A stretch of 64,000 nucleotides of DNA, taken from positions 86,009 through 150,008 of the forward strand of contig JAAWAN010000013.1 in assembly GCA_022792175.1 (NCBI GenBank), written 5' to 3'. Both the position numbers and the translations under genes were made by a program. The notes below the pieces were generated by a model. The model saw only the letters and a program-made list of their open reading frames with translations. It made no database searches and had not been told where the DNA came from. The DNA comes from Provencibacterium sp. Lineage in GTDB: Bacteria; Bacillota; Clostridia; Oscillospirales; Ruminococcaceae. Shown piece by piece: positions 42,895-51,208 of this stretch (position 1 is its first letter; each line of letters starts with the position of its first letter).

Positions 42895-44607
42895 TTACAG
42901 CCGGGTATCCCACCGTCCACACCAGACATTTTCGTTATACCGCCCGTTAAAAGGGGATTTGCCGGTCAGCTTTTCCACAAACGCCCGCACAGCCTGTGCA
43001 TGATCCATATAAACATTGATATAGGTGCGGCTCATCGTCAGGTCTACCAGATGGTTGGTGAGATTAAAGGAGACAAAGGCCGTCGGCAGCTCAGCCGTAT
43101 ACCAGGGCTGATCGATAGGCTTCGCCCACTTCACGCGCATGGCGTTATACTGCGCAAACCCGACCACATCCAGCGCCACGATAACGGCATCATATTTTTT
43201 GTGCAGCTCCTCCATTTTGCCCTTAAAGGCCATATCCTCTCCGGTATCGACGGTGAAGCCTGCCTGCTCCAGCTCCTCCTTGAGGGCCGCCTTGAGCTGG
43301 TCGCCCGAGCCGCCCAGAAGCTTTCCGGCTACGACCCTTCCCTCTCCGCTGATAAAAACGAGGCGGATGCGCGGATGGGTCGCCGGAAGCAGCGGCAGCA
43401 TCTTCTGCGTATCCTTCACGAGGGTGATATATTGGTTGGCCGCTTCATAGGACTGCTTTTGGTGCTCCTCGCAGCCGACAATCGAAATATTCTCCTTTTC
43501 CGGCAGCAGCGTTCCCTGCGCCTTTTTGCGGTGCAGGCCCAACGCCGCCTTCAGGCCGAGAATGCGGGTGAGGGCATCGTTCATCCGCTCCTCGGTAATT
43601 ACGCCCGAGCGGTAGCCCTGCAGCATGTAGCCGAAATCCTCCTCATAATCGTTAAAGAACAGGAACATATCGCAGCCGGCCGCAATAGCCTGCGGCACCT
43701 GCCGGGAGCGCGGCATGGCCGCAAACATGCCGATCATGTGCGAAGCATCGGTCACCACCAGGCCGTTAAAGTGAAGGCGCTCGCGCAAAAGGCCGGTAAT
43801 CAGCTCGGGGCAGAGGGTAGCCGGAAGAATCTCGTTGTCCCGAAGCTCTCTGCCCGCCAGTCTGCGCTGCCAGGCAGGCTGGGCAATATGCCCCGCCATA
43901 ATGGTCATTACACCGTCATCGATCAGCGCCTGATAGACCTTCCCGAAGGTAGCATCCCACTGCTCTGTGGAAAGGTCGTTGATGCCCATCATCAGGTGCT
44001 GATCGTTTTCCTCGGTGCCATCGCCCGGGAAATGCTTGGCGCAGGTGGCAAGCCCTGCCTCCTTCGTGCCGCGGTGAAATCCCCGGGCATAGCGGATAAT
44101 ATCCTCCGGATTATCGTTGTAGGCGCGCAGCTGAACCACCGTATTGCGCCAGTTCTGCAGAATATCCACCACCGGCGCAAAATTCCAGTTGCAGCCGATG
44201 GCTGCACCCTCTCTCCCGCCGATGAGCGCCGCGCGGTAGGCCAGCTCCTCGCTGTCTGCCGCGGCAATGGCCGCGCCGTTGGCAATCGGCGTCCCGCCGC
44301 CAACCCCGCCGTTGCCGCCTGCCTCGCAGTTGGAGGCGATGAGCAGGGGAATTCTGCTCTGCTCCTGAAACAGCCGGTTCTGCTCATACAGCTCCTCTGC
44401 AGGGGCATTCATATAGCGCAGCGCGCCGATATGATATTTGTCCACCGTTTTGCGGATATCCTCCGGTTCGCGGCTCTGCACCATATTGACAAACAGCTGC
44501 CCGACCTTCTCCTCCTCGCTCATGGAGGCAATGGTATCCTGCACCCAGCGGATATCTTCATCCGAGAGATAAAAGGGCTTTGCCTTCAGATCGACCAAAG
44601 CGATCAT
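42895..44607 (-). CDS. Glycoside hydrolase family 3, beta-N-acetylhexosaminidase-like
   Basis: A 570-residue cytoplasmic GH3 enzyme. MSEEEKVGQLFVNMV opens the TIM barrel; CAKHFPGDGTEENDQHL carries the KHFPG(D/H)G motif, here with Asp in place of the usual His of NagZ-type enzymes, and GLVVTDASHMIGMFA contains the nucleophile Asp. A C-terminal ~200-residue domain (LPATHPRIRLVFISGEGRVV) follows. It probably releases a beta-linked sugar, perhaps an N-acetylhexosamine. An ATG at 44607 directly abuts AAAGG, so a TTG three codons downstream is a possible real start. It follows the isomerase gene by 75 bases as one operon. Confidence 0.87.
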   Translation of the reverse strand: MIALVDLKAKPFYLSDEDIRWVQDTIASMSEEEKVGQLFVNMVQSREPEDIRKTVDKYHIGALRYMNAPAEELYEQNRLFQEQSRIPLLIASNCEAGGNGGVGGGTPIANGAAIAAADSEELAYRAALIGGREGAAIGCNWNFAPVVDILQNWRNTVVQLRAYNDNPEDIIRYARGFHRGTKEAGLATCAKHFPGDGTEENDQHLMMGINDLSTEQWDATFGKVYQALIDDGVMTIMAGHIAQPAWQRRLAGRELRDNEILPATLCPELITGLLRERLHFNGLVVTDASHMIGMFAAMPRSRQVPQAIAAGCDMFLFFNDYEEDFGYMLQGYRSGVITEERMNDALTRILGLKAALGLHRKKAQGTLLPEKENISIVGCEEHQKQSYEAANQYITLVKDTQKMLPLLPATHPRIRLVFISGEGRVVAGKLLGGSGDQLKAALKEELEQAGFTVDTGEDMAFKGKMEELHKKYDAVIVALDVVGFAQYNAMRVKWAKPIDQPWYTAELPTAFVSFNLTNHLVDLTMSRTYINVYMDHAQAVRAFVEKLTGKSPFNGRYNENVWCGRWDTRL

Positions 44608-44682
44608 CCTTTCTATTTGAAATACTGCCCCGGCGCTGTGAAGTCCGGGGCAGTGCAGATTCTTCTTTTTTGTGCCGGCCGC

Positions 44683-45558
44683 TTAAAGGGCGAACCAGCT
44701 TTCATAGCCCAGGCGTATCAGATTATCCCGGCTGGTAATCAGGCAGTCATAGGGGTCGCGTCCATACTGCTGATCCTGCTCGATGAGGAAATATTCGCTG
44801 CCGCAGCGCAGGCCGGTATCGATAATCTCCTTCATCGGCAGATTGCCTTCTCCCACCTCGGCAAACTGAACAGCTTCCACATGGAAAGCCTTAAAGAAGG
44901 CCTCGCGAAAATCCTTCGGATCATTGACAGCCGGAGGATTGAAGGCAATGCGGTAGTCCTTGAGGTGCAGCAGCCGAATGCGTCCGGCGAACTTCTCAAT
45001 ATAGCGCACCGGGTTTTCGCCGCCGCGCTGAATCCAATGTACATCCAGCTCAAACCCCAGCTTTTGGGTGTTGTCCCGGATGATATCCATCAGATATTCG
45101 CCATCATATTTTACAAATTCCACATGGTGGTTGTGGTAGTAGAGGTCAATGCCATGCTCGCCCAGACGCTGCGCCATTTCATCAGCGCGCTTGACAAAGT
45201 CCAGCGCCTTCTCCCGGCTGCCCATGCAGTTCATCGGCAGCATGCCGATGCGCAGCATATCACAGTCAAGCGTCTTGCAGTCGCTAACAATCTTATCAAA
45301 ATCGCTCGACAAAAACTCGCCCGGCATATTCGGCCCCATCGGCTCGAGCGAGGCGGAGCAGGCTGCAATCTTTATACCGAATTCCTTGGAGGCCTTCTGC
45401 ATTCCCGCAACATTTTCCGCCGTCATCGGAATCTGACTGACCTCTACGCAGTGGTAGCCGAGCTCCGCCAGCTTCTGGAAGGTCGCATAGGCGCCATCCT
45501 GCGCCACCTTTTCTTTGAGCATCATCATCTGAACGCCAATCAGGCCTTTTTCTGCCAT
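44683..45558 (-). CDS. Xylose isomerase-like TIM-barrel sugar isomerase/epimerase
   Basis: A 291-residue protein of the IolE/IolI-type AP-endonuclease-2 fold. GYHCVEVSQIP near residue 35, LYYHNHHVEFVKYDG near 140 and FELDVHWIQRGG near 168 supply the His/Glu/Asp metal ligands, and YFLIEQDQQYGRDPYDCL near 265 the final Glu. It likely interconverts or epimerises a keto-sugar or its phosphate released by the GH3 enzyme. AAGGAG is seven bases before the ATG. It is the first gene of the operon controlled from the palindrome at 45661. Confidence 0.83.
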   Translation of the reverse strand: MAEKGLIGVQMMMLKEKVAQDGAYATFQKLAELGYHCVEVSQIPMTAENVAGMQKASKEFGIKIAACSASLEPMGPNMPGEFLSSDFDKIVSDCKTLDCDMLRIGMLPMNCMGSREKALDFVKRADEMAQRLGEHGIDLYYHNHHVEFVKYDGEYLMDIIRDNTQKLGFELDVHWIQRGGENPVRYIEKFAGRIRLLHLKDYRIAFNPPAVNDPKDFREAFFKAFHVEAVQFAEVGEGNLPMKEIIDTGLRCGSEYFLIEQDQQYGRDPYDCLITSRDNLIRLGYESWFAL

Positions 45559-45660
45559 TTTCCCACTCCTTCTCTTTTTCCTGCAGCCGGGACGCGACCC
45601 CTGCCGCAGTAGAAAAGCCGATTCTGCAGCTGCCAGCTTTTCATATGATTTTTATTATTT

Positions 45661-45683
45661 GAATAGATGTTTTTTATCTATTC
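45661..45683. promoter_or_regulatory. Palindromic operator of the isomerase-GH3 operon
   Basis: GAATAGAT, seven bases, ATCTATTC: a perfect 8-base inverted repeat. It occupies the predicted transcript start of the minus-strand promoter, so a dimeric repressor here would block transcription. No cognate regulator gene is adjacent. Confidence 0.7.
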
Positions 45684-45689
45684 TATTTA

Positions 45690-45718
45690 ATTATACCACC
45701 TTATTCCAATTTCTGCAA
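45690..45718 (-). promoter_or_regulatory. Promoter of the isomerase-GH3 operon
   Basis: On the minus strand TTGCAG, 17 bases, perfect TATAAT (45695-45690), predicting a start near 45683. Between 45720 and 45850 nothing else is recognisable. Confidence 0.65.
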
Positions 45719-45849
45719 TCCTGTAAATCATAAACAAATTGTAAAAACCCTGTTGAGCGGCAAAAGGCCGCCGCTTCTTCTGCGGCATGCCTGCTGCCCC
45801 TTTGTTTTTCCGGCAATCATATGCCGCACCGGCAAAAGGAACAGAAACT

Positions 45850-45897
45850 TTTTAAAAGCCGCTGTCAGGTTCAAAATACCTGACAGCGGCTTTTAAA
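45850..45897. terminator. Terminator at the end of the exopolysaccharide locus
   Basis: TTTAAAAGCCGCTGTCAGGT pairs with its complement around a 7-base loop, with T-runs on either strand. It lies about 40 bases past the last minus-strand open frame. Confidence 0.85.
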
Positions 45898-45934
45898 AAA
45901 CCATATGGTCTTCTCCGCCTGCCGTTCTGTTTCT

Positions 45935-46165
45935 TCAAAGCGCTTCCAGCTCCCGAATAAACTGCTGAATCTGCTCCTGCGGCAGATACCCCTGCGCAAG
46001 CGGGATAACCTTTTTCAGCGGCATACCGGAAAACCGGCGCAGCATCGGGTGACCGAGCAGCTGCGGATAACGCCGGCTCAGCTGCGTGCGCGCCTTCGGG
46101 CTGCGCAGAATCTCCCCTACTGTGATTTCATAGTTTCGCAGGTCGATGCCCTTCCCCTCCCTGTT
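45935..46165 (-). CDS. Small helical ORF without a standard start; possible remnant
   Basis: An open frame of 76 codons ending at a TGA. It reads GKGIDLRNYEITVGEILRS, then RYPQLLGHPMLRRFSGMPL and a helical end IQQFIRELEAL, a pattern that looks like a real, compact helical domain. There is no in-frame ATG, GTG or TTG near the strong AGGGAGGGG upstream; that site is spaced eight bases from an ATC codon. Further upstream in the same frame lies a TGA and, 11 codons before it, an ATG (46201) with no ribosome site. It may therefore start at ATC or CTG, or be the 3' remnant of a larger gene. I do not recognise a family. It lies last in the exopolysaccharide locus. Confidence 0.4.
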   Translation of the reverse strand, partial: NREGKGIDLRNYEITVGEILRSPKARTQLSRRYPQLLGHPMLRRFSGMPLKKVIPLAQGYLPQEQIQQFIRELEAL

Positions 46166-46243
46166 TCACAAAATGGCCCCTTTACACAGGAGCTGCTTCA
46201 TTCTATGAGGAAAGAAAAGAAAGGGTGATCAGAAAATACCCTT

Positions 46244-47815
46244 TTACGCGGCGCTCTTTCTGCCTCTGAAATATTTTTGAATCAGAGCCGTTCCCCGCCG
46301 TACAACCGTTTTAAACTCTTTTCTGCGAAAATGGGCCAAAAGCAGCAGCAGGTTGCCCAGTCCCATGCAAATGAGCGCACGGGCAACCAGAACCCACAGG
46401 AGAGGACCGTTCACCAGAGTGCAAAGTCTGTCCACCACCAGCCAGATAAGGCCGGTCACCGCCATATCGCCTGTCTGCCGCAGGAGAAACGGCCCCACCG
46501 CCTTTTGTAGATAAAACCGGTGAAACAGCCACGGCTCCAGCCAGAGGGCAAGGGGGAACATGCTCAGTACCGTTCCTGCAAATACGCCGAATACCCCCCA
46601 GCGCTGAACCAGAAAAACAGAAAAAACAATATTGGCAACCGCTTCAGCCAGCGCCTTATACCGGTCAATCCAGAAGAGCCCCAGGGAGCTCCAGAAGGTA
46701 GAAAAGGTTTTTCGCGTTCCAAGAATAAAAAAGGTGATGCACAGAATAAAAACGACCGGCCTTTCAAACAGATACTCTTCTCCAAAAAACAGCTCTACAA
46801 AAGGATTCAGCAGCTCATAAAGGCAGATAGTACAGATGCCATAGAGCCATTGCCCGATAAAGAAGGCGACCTTATAAATCCTTTCCACCCGCTGCGGACT
46901 CTCGGTAGCCCCCAGATTTCCAACACTCGCCGAAATCCCCTGAAAAACGCGGTCCATCAGCTGTCTGACGGAGCCGATCAGCAAATAATAGTTGGAATAA
47001 ATCCCTACACTGATGACGCCGACAAAGGCGGAAAGAATGAGATTATCGGTATGATTGACCACTACCCCACCTATCCTGTGCAGAATGGTCGCGCGGATAT
47101 TGCGGCCCAGCGACTGTTTATCCTCTGCGCTCAGCCGCTCCCGGGTGTGCTCTTTCAAAAAAGGAAACATGCTGTCCGCTTTTCGGGAAATACAAAAATT
47201 TCCTGCCAGTGTACTGCAGATTCCTACGATAAGAAAGGCAAGAAAATTTCCGGTTGTCTCTAAAATCACCATCTGGAGAATATTCTGCAGAACCAGGAAA
47301 AGGGTCGTATACAGCGAAACAATATAGAGTTTCTGGCTCACCTCTATCATCGCCCGTTTATAACTCAGCAGATAGGAGGCTGCCGCGTTAAACAGATATA
47401 AAAGATAGATGAGCGTGATATGTTCAACATCCGGCCGCTCCTTCATCAGCATATCCATAAAAGGGAGGACGGCAAGGCCCAGCAGCATCACTGCTGCCGC
47501 CACTATCTGATAAAACCGGCGGTATATCCCCATCAGCACCTTCTGCCGGGGAATATCCCCCTCTGCAACCGGCCGGTAAAGCGCATAGGTGATGGCCGTC
47601 CCAATTCCCAGCTCGGACAGAGAGAGGATATTCAGAATGTTCAGAAACAGCCCGTTGATTCCTACATAGCCCCCGCTCAGATTTCGAACAAATATGACCC
47701 GATTGACAAATCCGGTCAGAATGGCAATCATCTGCGCCGCCAGGGAAACCGCCGCATTGATTGCGGAATATTCGGTTCTGCTTTTTTCCTGCAAAGCTTC
47801 TTTATCCTCTGCCAT
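46244..47815 (-). CDS. Wzx-type polysaccharide flippase
   Basis: A 523-residue MOP-superfamily membrane protein with about 12-14 helices. It opens with the usual NAAVSLAAQMIAILTGFVNR and carries FVRNLSGGYVGINGLFLNI and LSELGIGTAITYALYRP, both typical of Gram-positive Wzx/PST flippases that move lipid-linked oligosaccharide units across the membrane. PelG, a different kind of exporter, is encoded in the same locus, so the locus has two export routes. The ATG is three bases after the preceding glycosyltransferase stop, with a weak ribosome site, consistent with coupling. Confidence 0.9.
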   Translation of the reverse strand: MAEDKEALQEKSRTEYSAINAAVSLAAQMIAILTGFVNRVIFVRNLSGGYVGINGLFLNILNILSLSELGIGTAITYALYRPVAEGDIPRQKVLMGIYRRFYQIVAAAVMLLGLAVLPFMDMLMKERPDVEHITLIYLLYLFNAAASYLLSYKRAMIEVSQKLYIVSLYTTLFLVLQNILQMVILETTGNFLAFLIVGICSTLAGNFCISRKADSMFPFLKEHTRERLSAEDKQSLGRNIRATILHRIGGVVVNHTDNLILSAFVGVISVGIYSNYYLLIGSVRQLMDRVFQGISASVGNLGATESPQRVERIYKVAFFIGQWLYGICTICLYELLNPFVELFFGEEYLFERPVVFILCITFFILGTRKTFSTFWSSLGLFWIDRYKALAEAVANIVFSVFLVQRWGVFGVFAGTVLSMFPLALWLEPWLFHRFYLQKAVGPFLLRQTGDMAVTGLIWLVVDRLCTLVNGPLLWVLVARALICMGLGNLLLLLAHFRRKEFKTVVRRGTALIQKYFRGRKSAA

Positions 47816-47818
47816 ATT

Positions 47819-48829
47819 TTATGAAACCCATCTCTTTTCTCTCAACAGGCAGATGACTCCAAACAGCCTGGGACTGACACAAAGCACACAGCCTCCCGCC
47901 TTTATTAAAAAAGAGGCAGGTTCCGTTCGAATAAATTCCCAAAGGTGCTCCCGGATAAAGGAACGAAAGCGTTCCCCATCCGGATGCCGGTATTCCCTGT
48001 CTCTGCATAAGGCGCGCATCACCCACATAATGTCCCGGAAGTAGCTGTTTTCATAATAAACACGGTGTGCCGGGTCCTTTTTTATATAGCGCTCTTTATA
48101 GAATTCTCTCATTTGCAGATATTTTTGATACCCCTCTCCGTATCCTTTTCCATTAGCGCCAGAAGCCCGCTGTATATAATGATATTTTCTCTCCGGTCCG
48201 CATACGATGCTGACACCCTTTTCCAGGATTCTGCAGGTTATGTCATGGTCCTCCCCATAGCTCAGTTCAGTCGAAAACAAAGTTCCTTCCCATACCTGGC
48301 GCCGGTATAACTTATCATATACGTGGCTTCTGATATGTCCCTCCCCATATAACTGGCGAATAGCCTCCATGCCGGAAAAACTGCTTACGAAATTACGGCT
48401 GCCAAATGGCCGGAGAATATCTCTTTTATATTCATACCAGCCGGAGCAGACGGCAATATCCGCCTTTTCGCTCTGCAGCAGCTTTAATAAGTATTCATAC
48501 ATATCCGGCTCGACATAATCATCCGGATCACAAAAGCCGATATATTCTCCCTTCGCCGCCTCCAGCCCGGCATTTCTCGCGGCCGATACGCCCGCGTTTT
48601 TCTGGTGAATCACCTTTATCCGGCTGTCCTTCGCCGCAAACCGGTCACAGATTTCTCCGGAAGCATCGGTGGAGCCATCATTGACCAGAAGAAACTCCAT
48701 TTGTCTGTGCGTCTGTCCCAGAAGACTCCCCAGACAGCGCTCCAGATATTTTTCGACATTATAAACCGGCACAATAACGCTTATCAGCGGTTCCTGCGCT
48801 CTACCGCCACGACTACCATTGTACGCCAT
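47819..48829 (-). CDS. GT2-family glycosyltransferase
   Basis: A 336-residue GT-A enzyme. LISVIVPVYNVEKYLERCL, LLVNDGSTDASGEICD and the DxD-like CDPDDYVEPDM are standard for family 2, and KLYRRQVWEGTLFSTELSYGED resembles the usual acceptor-side motif (SYGEDHD). It would add one sugar to a lipid-linked intermediate on the cytoplasmic face. GGGAGGAG precedes the ATG, and the start lies inside the end of the preceding gene (17-base overlap), showing tight operon structure. Confidence 0.9.
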   Translation of the reverse strand: MAYNGSRGGRAQEPLISVIVPVYNVEKYLERCLGSLLGQTHRQMEFLLVNDGSTDASGEICDRFAAKDSRIKVIHQKNAGVSAARNAGLEAAKGEYIGFCDPDDYVEPDMYEYLLKLLQSEKADIAVCSGWYEYKRDILRPFGSRNFVSSFSGMEAIRQLYGEGHIRSHVYDKLYRRQVWEGTLFSTELSYGEDHDITCRILEKGVSIVCGPERKYHYIQRASGANGKGYGEGYQKYLQMREFYKERYIKKDPAHRVYYENSYFRDIMWVMRALCRDREYRHPDGERFRSFIREHLWEFIRTEPASFLIKAGGCVLCVSPRLFGVICLLREKRWVS

Positions 48830-51161
48830 CTGTCTCCTCCCAGCCTTTCAGGTTCAGATTATAAAGTGCCTGGGTATTTTGCCTGAATGTATAGCAGATA
48901 AAGGAATCGTCCTCATAGTAGACCTCCAGCTCAAACGGGTAGGTCTGCGCAAAGGCCTGACACCAGAGATAAAGCTTCGATTCCAGAATAGTCCGGCTCT
49001 CAAGGTCTGAATAGGAATCGGAAAGCTTTTCAAGATTGGGGATGCTCTTCTGAGCACTTTCTGCTGAAATTTCAGAAGCAAGGACCTGCGGATACTGACT
49101 TGAACGATCGGGAATAAACTGCATGTAATATTGAGCATATTCTTCCCTTCCCAGCCAAGAAGGCCCTTTGAAAAAATTATGCTGCGCATATTTAATAGGT
49201 CTCTTTTCTACAAACAAAAATACATATTCTGTAGGAATTTTATAGGTCGTATCTTCATCTGCGCAAATATTTCTTGCAAAAGTCAACAGCTCCTCGTGCC
49301 GGCCATATTCAATTACCTGATACAACTCATTGACAGGCGATACAATAGTATAGGTGTTTTTCGAGAGAGAATCGATAATCGAGTTGCTTACCTCCACTGC
49401 AGAATTATAACGGGCCAACTCATAGTATAAAAAGCTATGATAATTTCCAGAAAAGACGATTCCGAAAGCCACTGCGCCTATTGCTAACAGGGAGAATCCC
49501 TGAAGAAAAGTGTCTGACACAAAAGGAACCAGCAACGAAAACAGTATGTCCACCGGCACAACCGCTACCATCAGAATCAGCAGATGCTCCAGCACACAAA
49601 GTCTGGAATCCTTGATGATCTGTGGGATACCCAAATCAGGAGATACATATATGATCATAAAAATAACGGATACAAACGCAATCGGCAGATATCCGTCGAT
49701 CCGCTCTCCCGCTATGGCTTTTTTGCCGGAAAGATTCCTCAGCCAGTCAAGCGCATGTCTGATAAGGCCTGCAAAAATCGAAAAACAGGTCAGCCCGACT
49801 ATCCATCCGCCCATTCCCGGGTATAACCTATCATATCCAGAAGTATAAAGTATGTCTGCCTTATTTTTCAGGACTTGCAGAAACGATGTCCCGGAAGAAG
49901 TCTGTTCTCTGTTCCTGCTTTCCTGTACCAGGGCAGTCTCCTCCTGAGATACTGCCTCCTCCATTGTTTCCTCATCGGTCCCTTCAATAACCGAAAGCGC
50001 CCAGCCCATGGAGCCCTGGAAAGGGATTCCGGAGGCCAATCCACCCGCAATCGGCAAAAGCGCCGCCATAACGCCGCACAGGACGGCTGCTATCAGCGGA
50101 ATCAGCCGTTTTTTGTCGAATACCCTGCGCAGCATACATAAAGCAAAGCTGGCGCAGAGAAAAAAGGCCATAATCGTCACATAAAAATGGGTAACAAGCG
50201 ATGCTGCCAGAGCCATCATAAACAGAAAGAGATTTTCATCCCAATAGAATTTGGAAACCCGCTTTTTTAAAACAGCAAACTGTGTGCTTTTCAAATATCG
50301 AACTAAAAACAGCGCACAGACAAACTGGGTGTGCAGACTGAATTCCTGCGGAATCGTCCATTGCAGGCGGGACATGCCATAAATACTGTTTACTGTGTGT
50401 ACATTCAGCATCAAAAACATCAGCAGCATCAAAAGCGGCGTATACCGCCAGTGAAAAATCTCCCGCATCAGGAAATAAACCGAAAGCAGCAGAGTCACCA
50501 CATGGATACCCTGCAAAAAAAGCAGAATGCTGTCTATCCGTATGCCGAAAAACGCATATAAACTGTAAATAAAGCAGTGCATCCCCTCCGGATAAACACC
50601 GTCCGAAAATATTCTTCCTTCTGTCAAACCATAAAGCCAGCCATGATGCACATAAATATCGCCGGATCCATAGGAATGGTCCTGAAACGCCCCCCAGGAA
50701 AAATAGATTATCGCATAAACCAATAGGGCCAGCAGCAAAAGGTATTCGAAAATCCGCTGCCGGTTTCTTTTCCAAAGCTCCTTCAGCCTTCCCTTTGACC
50801 AATTCCAGAGCTGTTTTCCAGTTTTGATCAGAAAAAGCTTCTTCCCGCAGGTGCCAGTCAGCAGGCTGTAAAGCTGCTCGGCCATCTCCTTTTTCCAGGG
50901 AATCTGCCGGAGCAGCATGACAAAAAACAGCCCGTAAAGAACCAGATTCACCGTCCACCGGTTGAGAATGTGCAGCAGCCCGAGACCCAATACCAGCGTA
51001 TTGAGAAGAACAATCTGAACGACCGAGCAAAAACCGAACTGATAGCTCTTCGGTTTTCCCTTTAAATGTCTCCCAAAAACGACCGCCGGCCACAGGAACA
51101 TCAAAAACAGATAGCCGCCGAACACCTTCACATATTCGCCCACCCAGTAGAGCGTTGTCAT
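48813..51161 (-). CDS. Large polytopic membrane protein, possible GT-C glycosyltransferase
   Basis: A 782-residue protein with roughly 13 membrane helices in residues 1-590 and a C-terminal ~190-residue extracytoplasmic domain. A large loop near residues 155-200 contains WGAFQDHSYGSGDIYVHHGW and YPEGMHCFIYSLYAFFGI; loops of this kind with acidic residues after the first helices, and a soluble tail, fit GT-C enzymes that use polyprenyl-phosphate sugars. No named family was recognised. If it is a GT-C enzyme, the polyprenyl-phosphate glycosyltransferase and DUF2304 protein of the locus could supply its donor. The ATG follows GGAGG. Confidence 0.65.
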   Translation of the reverse strand: MTTLYWVGEYVKVFGGYLFLMFLWPAVVFGRHLKGKPKSYQFGFCSVVQIVLLNTLVLGLGLLHILNRWTVNLVLYGLFFVMLLRQIPWKKEMAEQLYSLLTGTCGKKLFLIKTGKQLWNWSKGRLKELWKRNRQRIFEYLLLLALLVYAIIYFSWGAFQDHSYGSGDIYVHHGWLYGLTEGRIFSDGVYPEGMHCFIYSLYAFFGIRIDSILLFLQGIHVVTLLLSVYFLMREIFHWRYTPLLMLLMFLMLNVHTVNSIYGMSRLQWTIPQEFSLHTQFVCALFLVRYLKSTQFAVLKKRVSKFYWDENLFLFMMALAASLVTHFYVTIMAFFLCASFALCMLRRVFDKKRLIPLIAAVLCGVMAALLPIAGGLASGIPFQGSMGWALSVIEGTDEETMEEAVSQEETALVQESRNREQTSSGTSFLQVLKNKADILYTSGYDRLYPGMGGWIVGLTCFSIFAGLIRHALDWLRNLSGKKAIAGERIDGYLPIAFVSVIFMIIYVSPDLGIPQIIKDSRLCVLEHLLILMVAVVPVDILFSLLVPFVSDTFLQGFSLLAIGAVAFGIVFSGNYHSFLYYELARYNSAVEVSNSIIDSLSKNTYTIVSPVNELYQVIEYGRHEELLTFARNICADEDTTYKIPTEYVFLFVEKRPIKYAQHNFFKGPSWLGREEYAQYYMQFIPDRSSQYPQVLASEISAESAQKSIPNLEKLSDSYSDLESRTILESKLYLWCQAFAQTYPFELEVYYEDDSFICYTFRQNTQALYNLNLKGWEETDGVQW

Positions 51162-51208
51162 GTGTTGTTTCCTCCAATTCCTGCAAGTTTAAAAAGTGGC
51201 TCTGATGA

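Noticed and set aside
43000..45612. 870-codon plus-strand open frame
   Set aside because: It is antisense to two clear genes (GH3 and isomerase) with full motif sets; high GC content at third positions produces such long antisense frames here. The same applies to 16247-17791 and 37119-38606.
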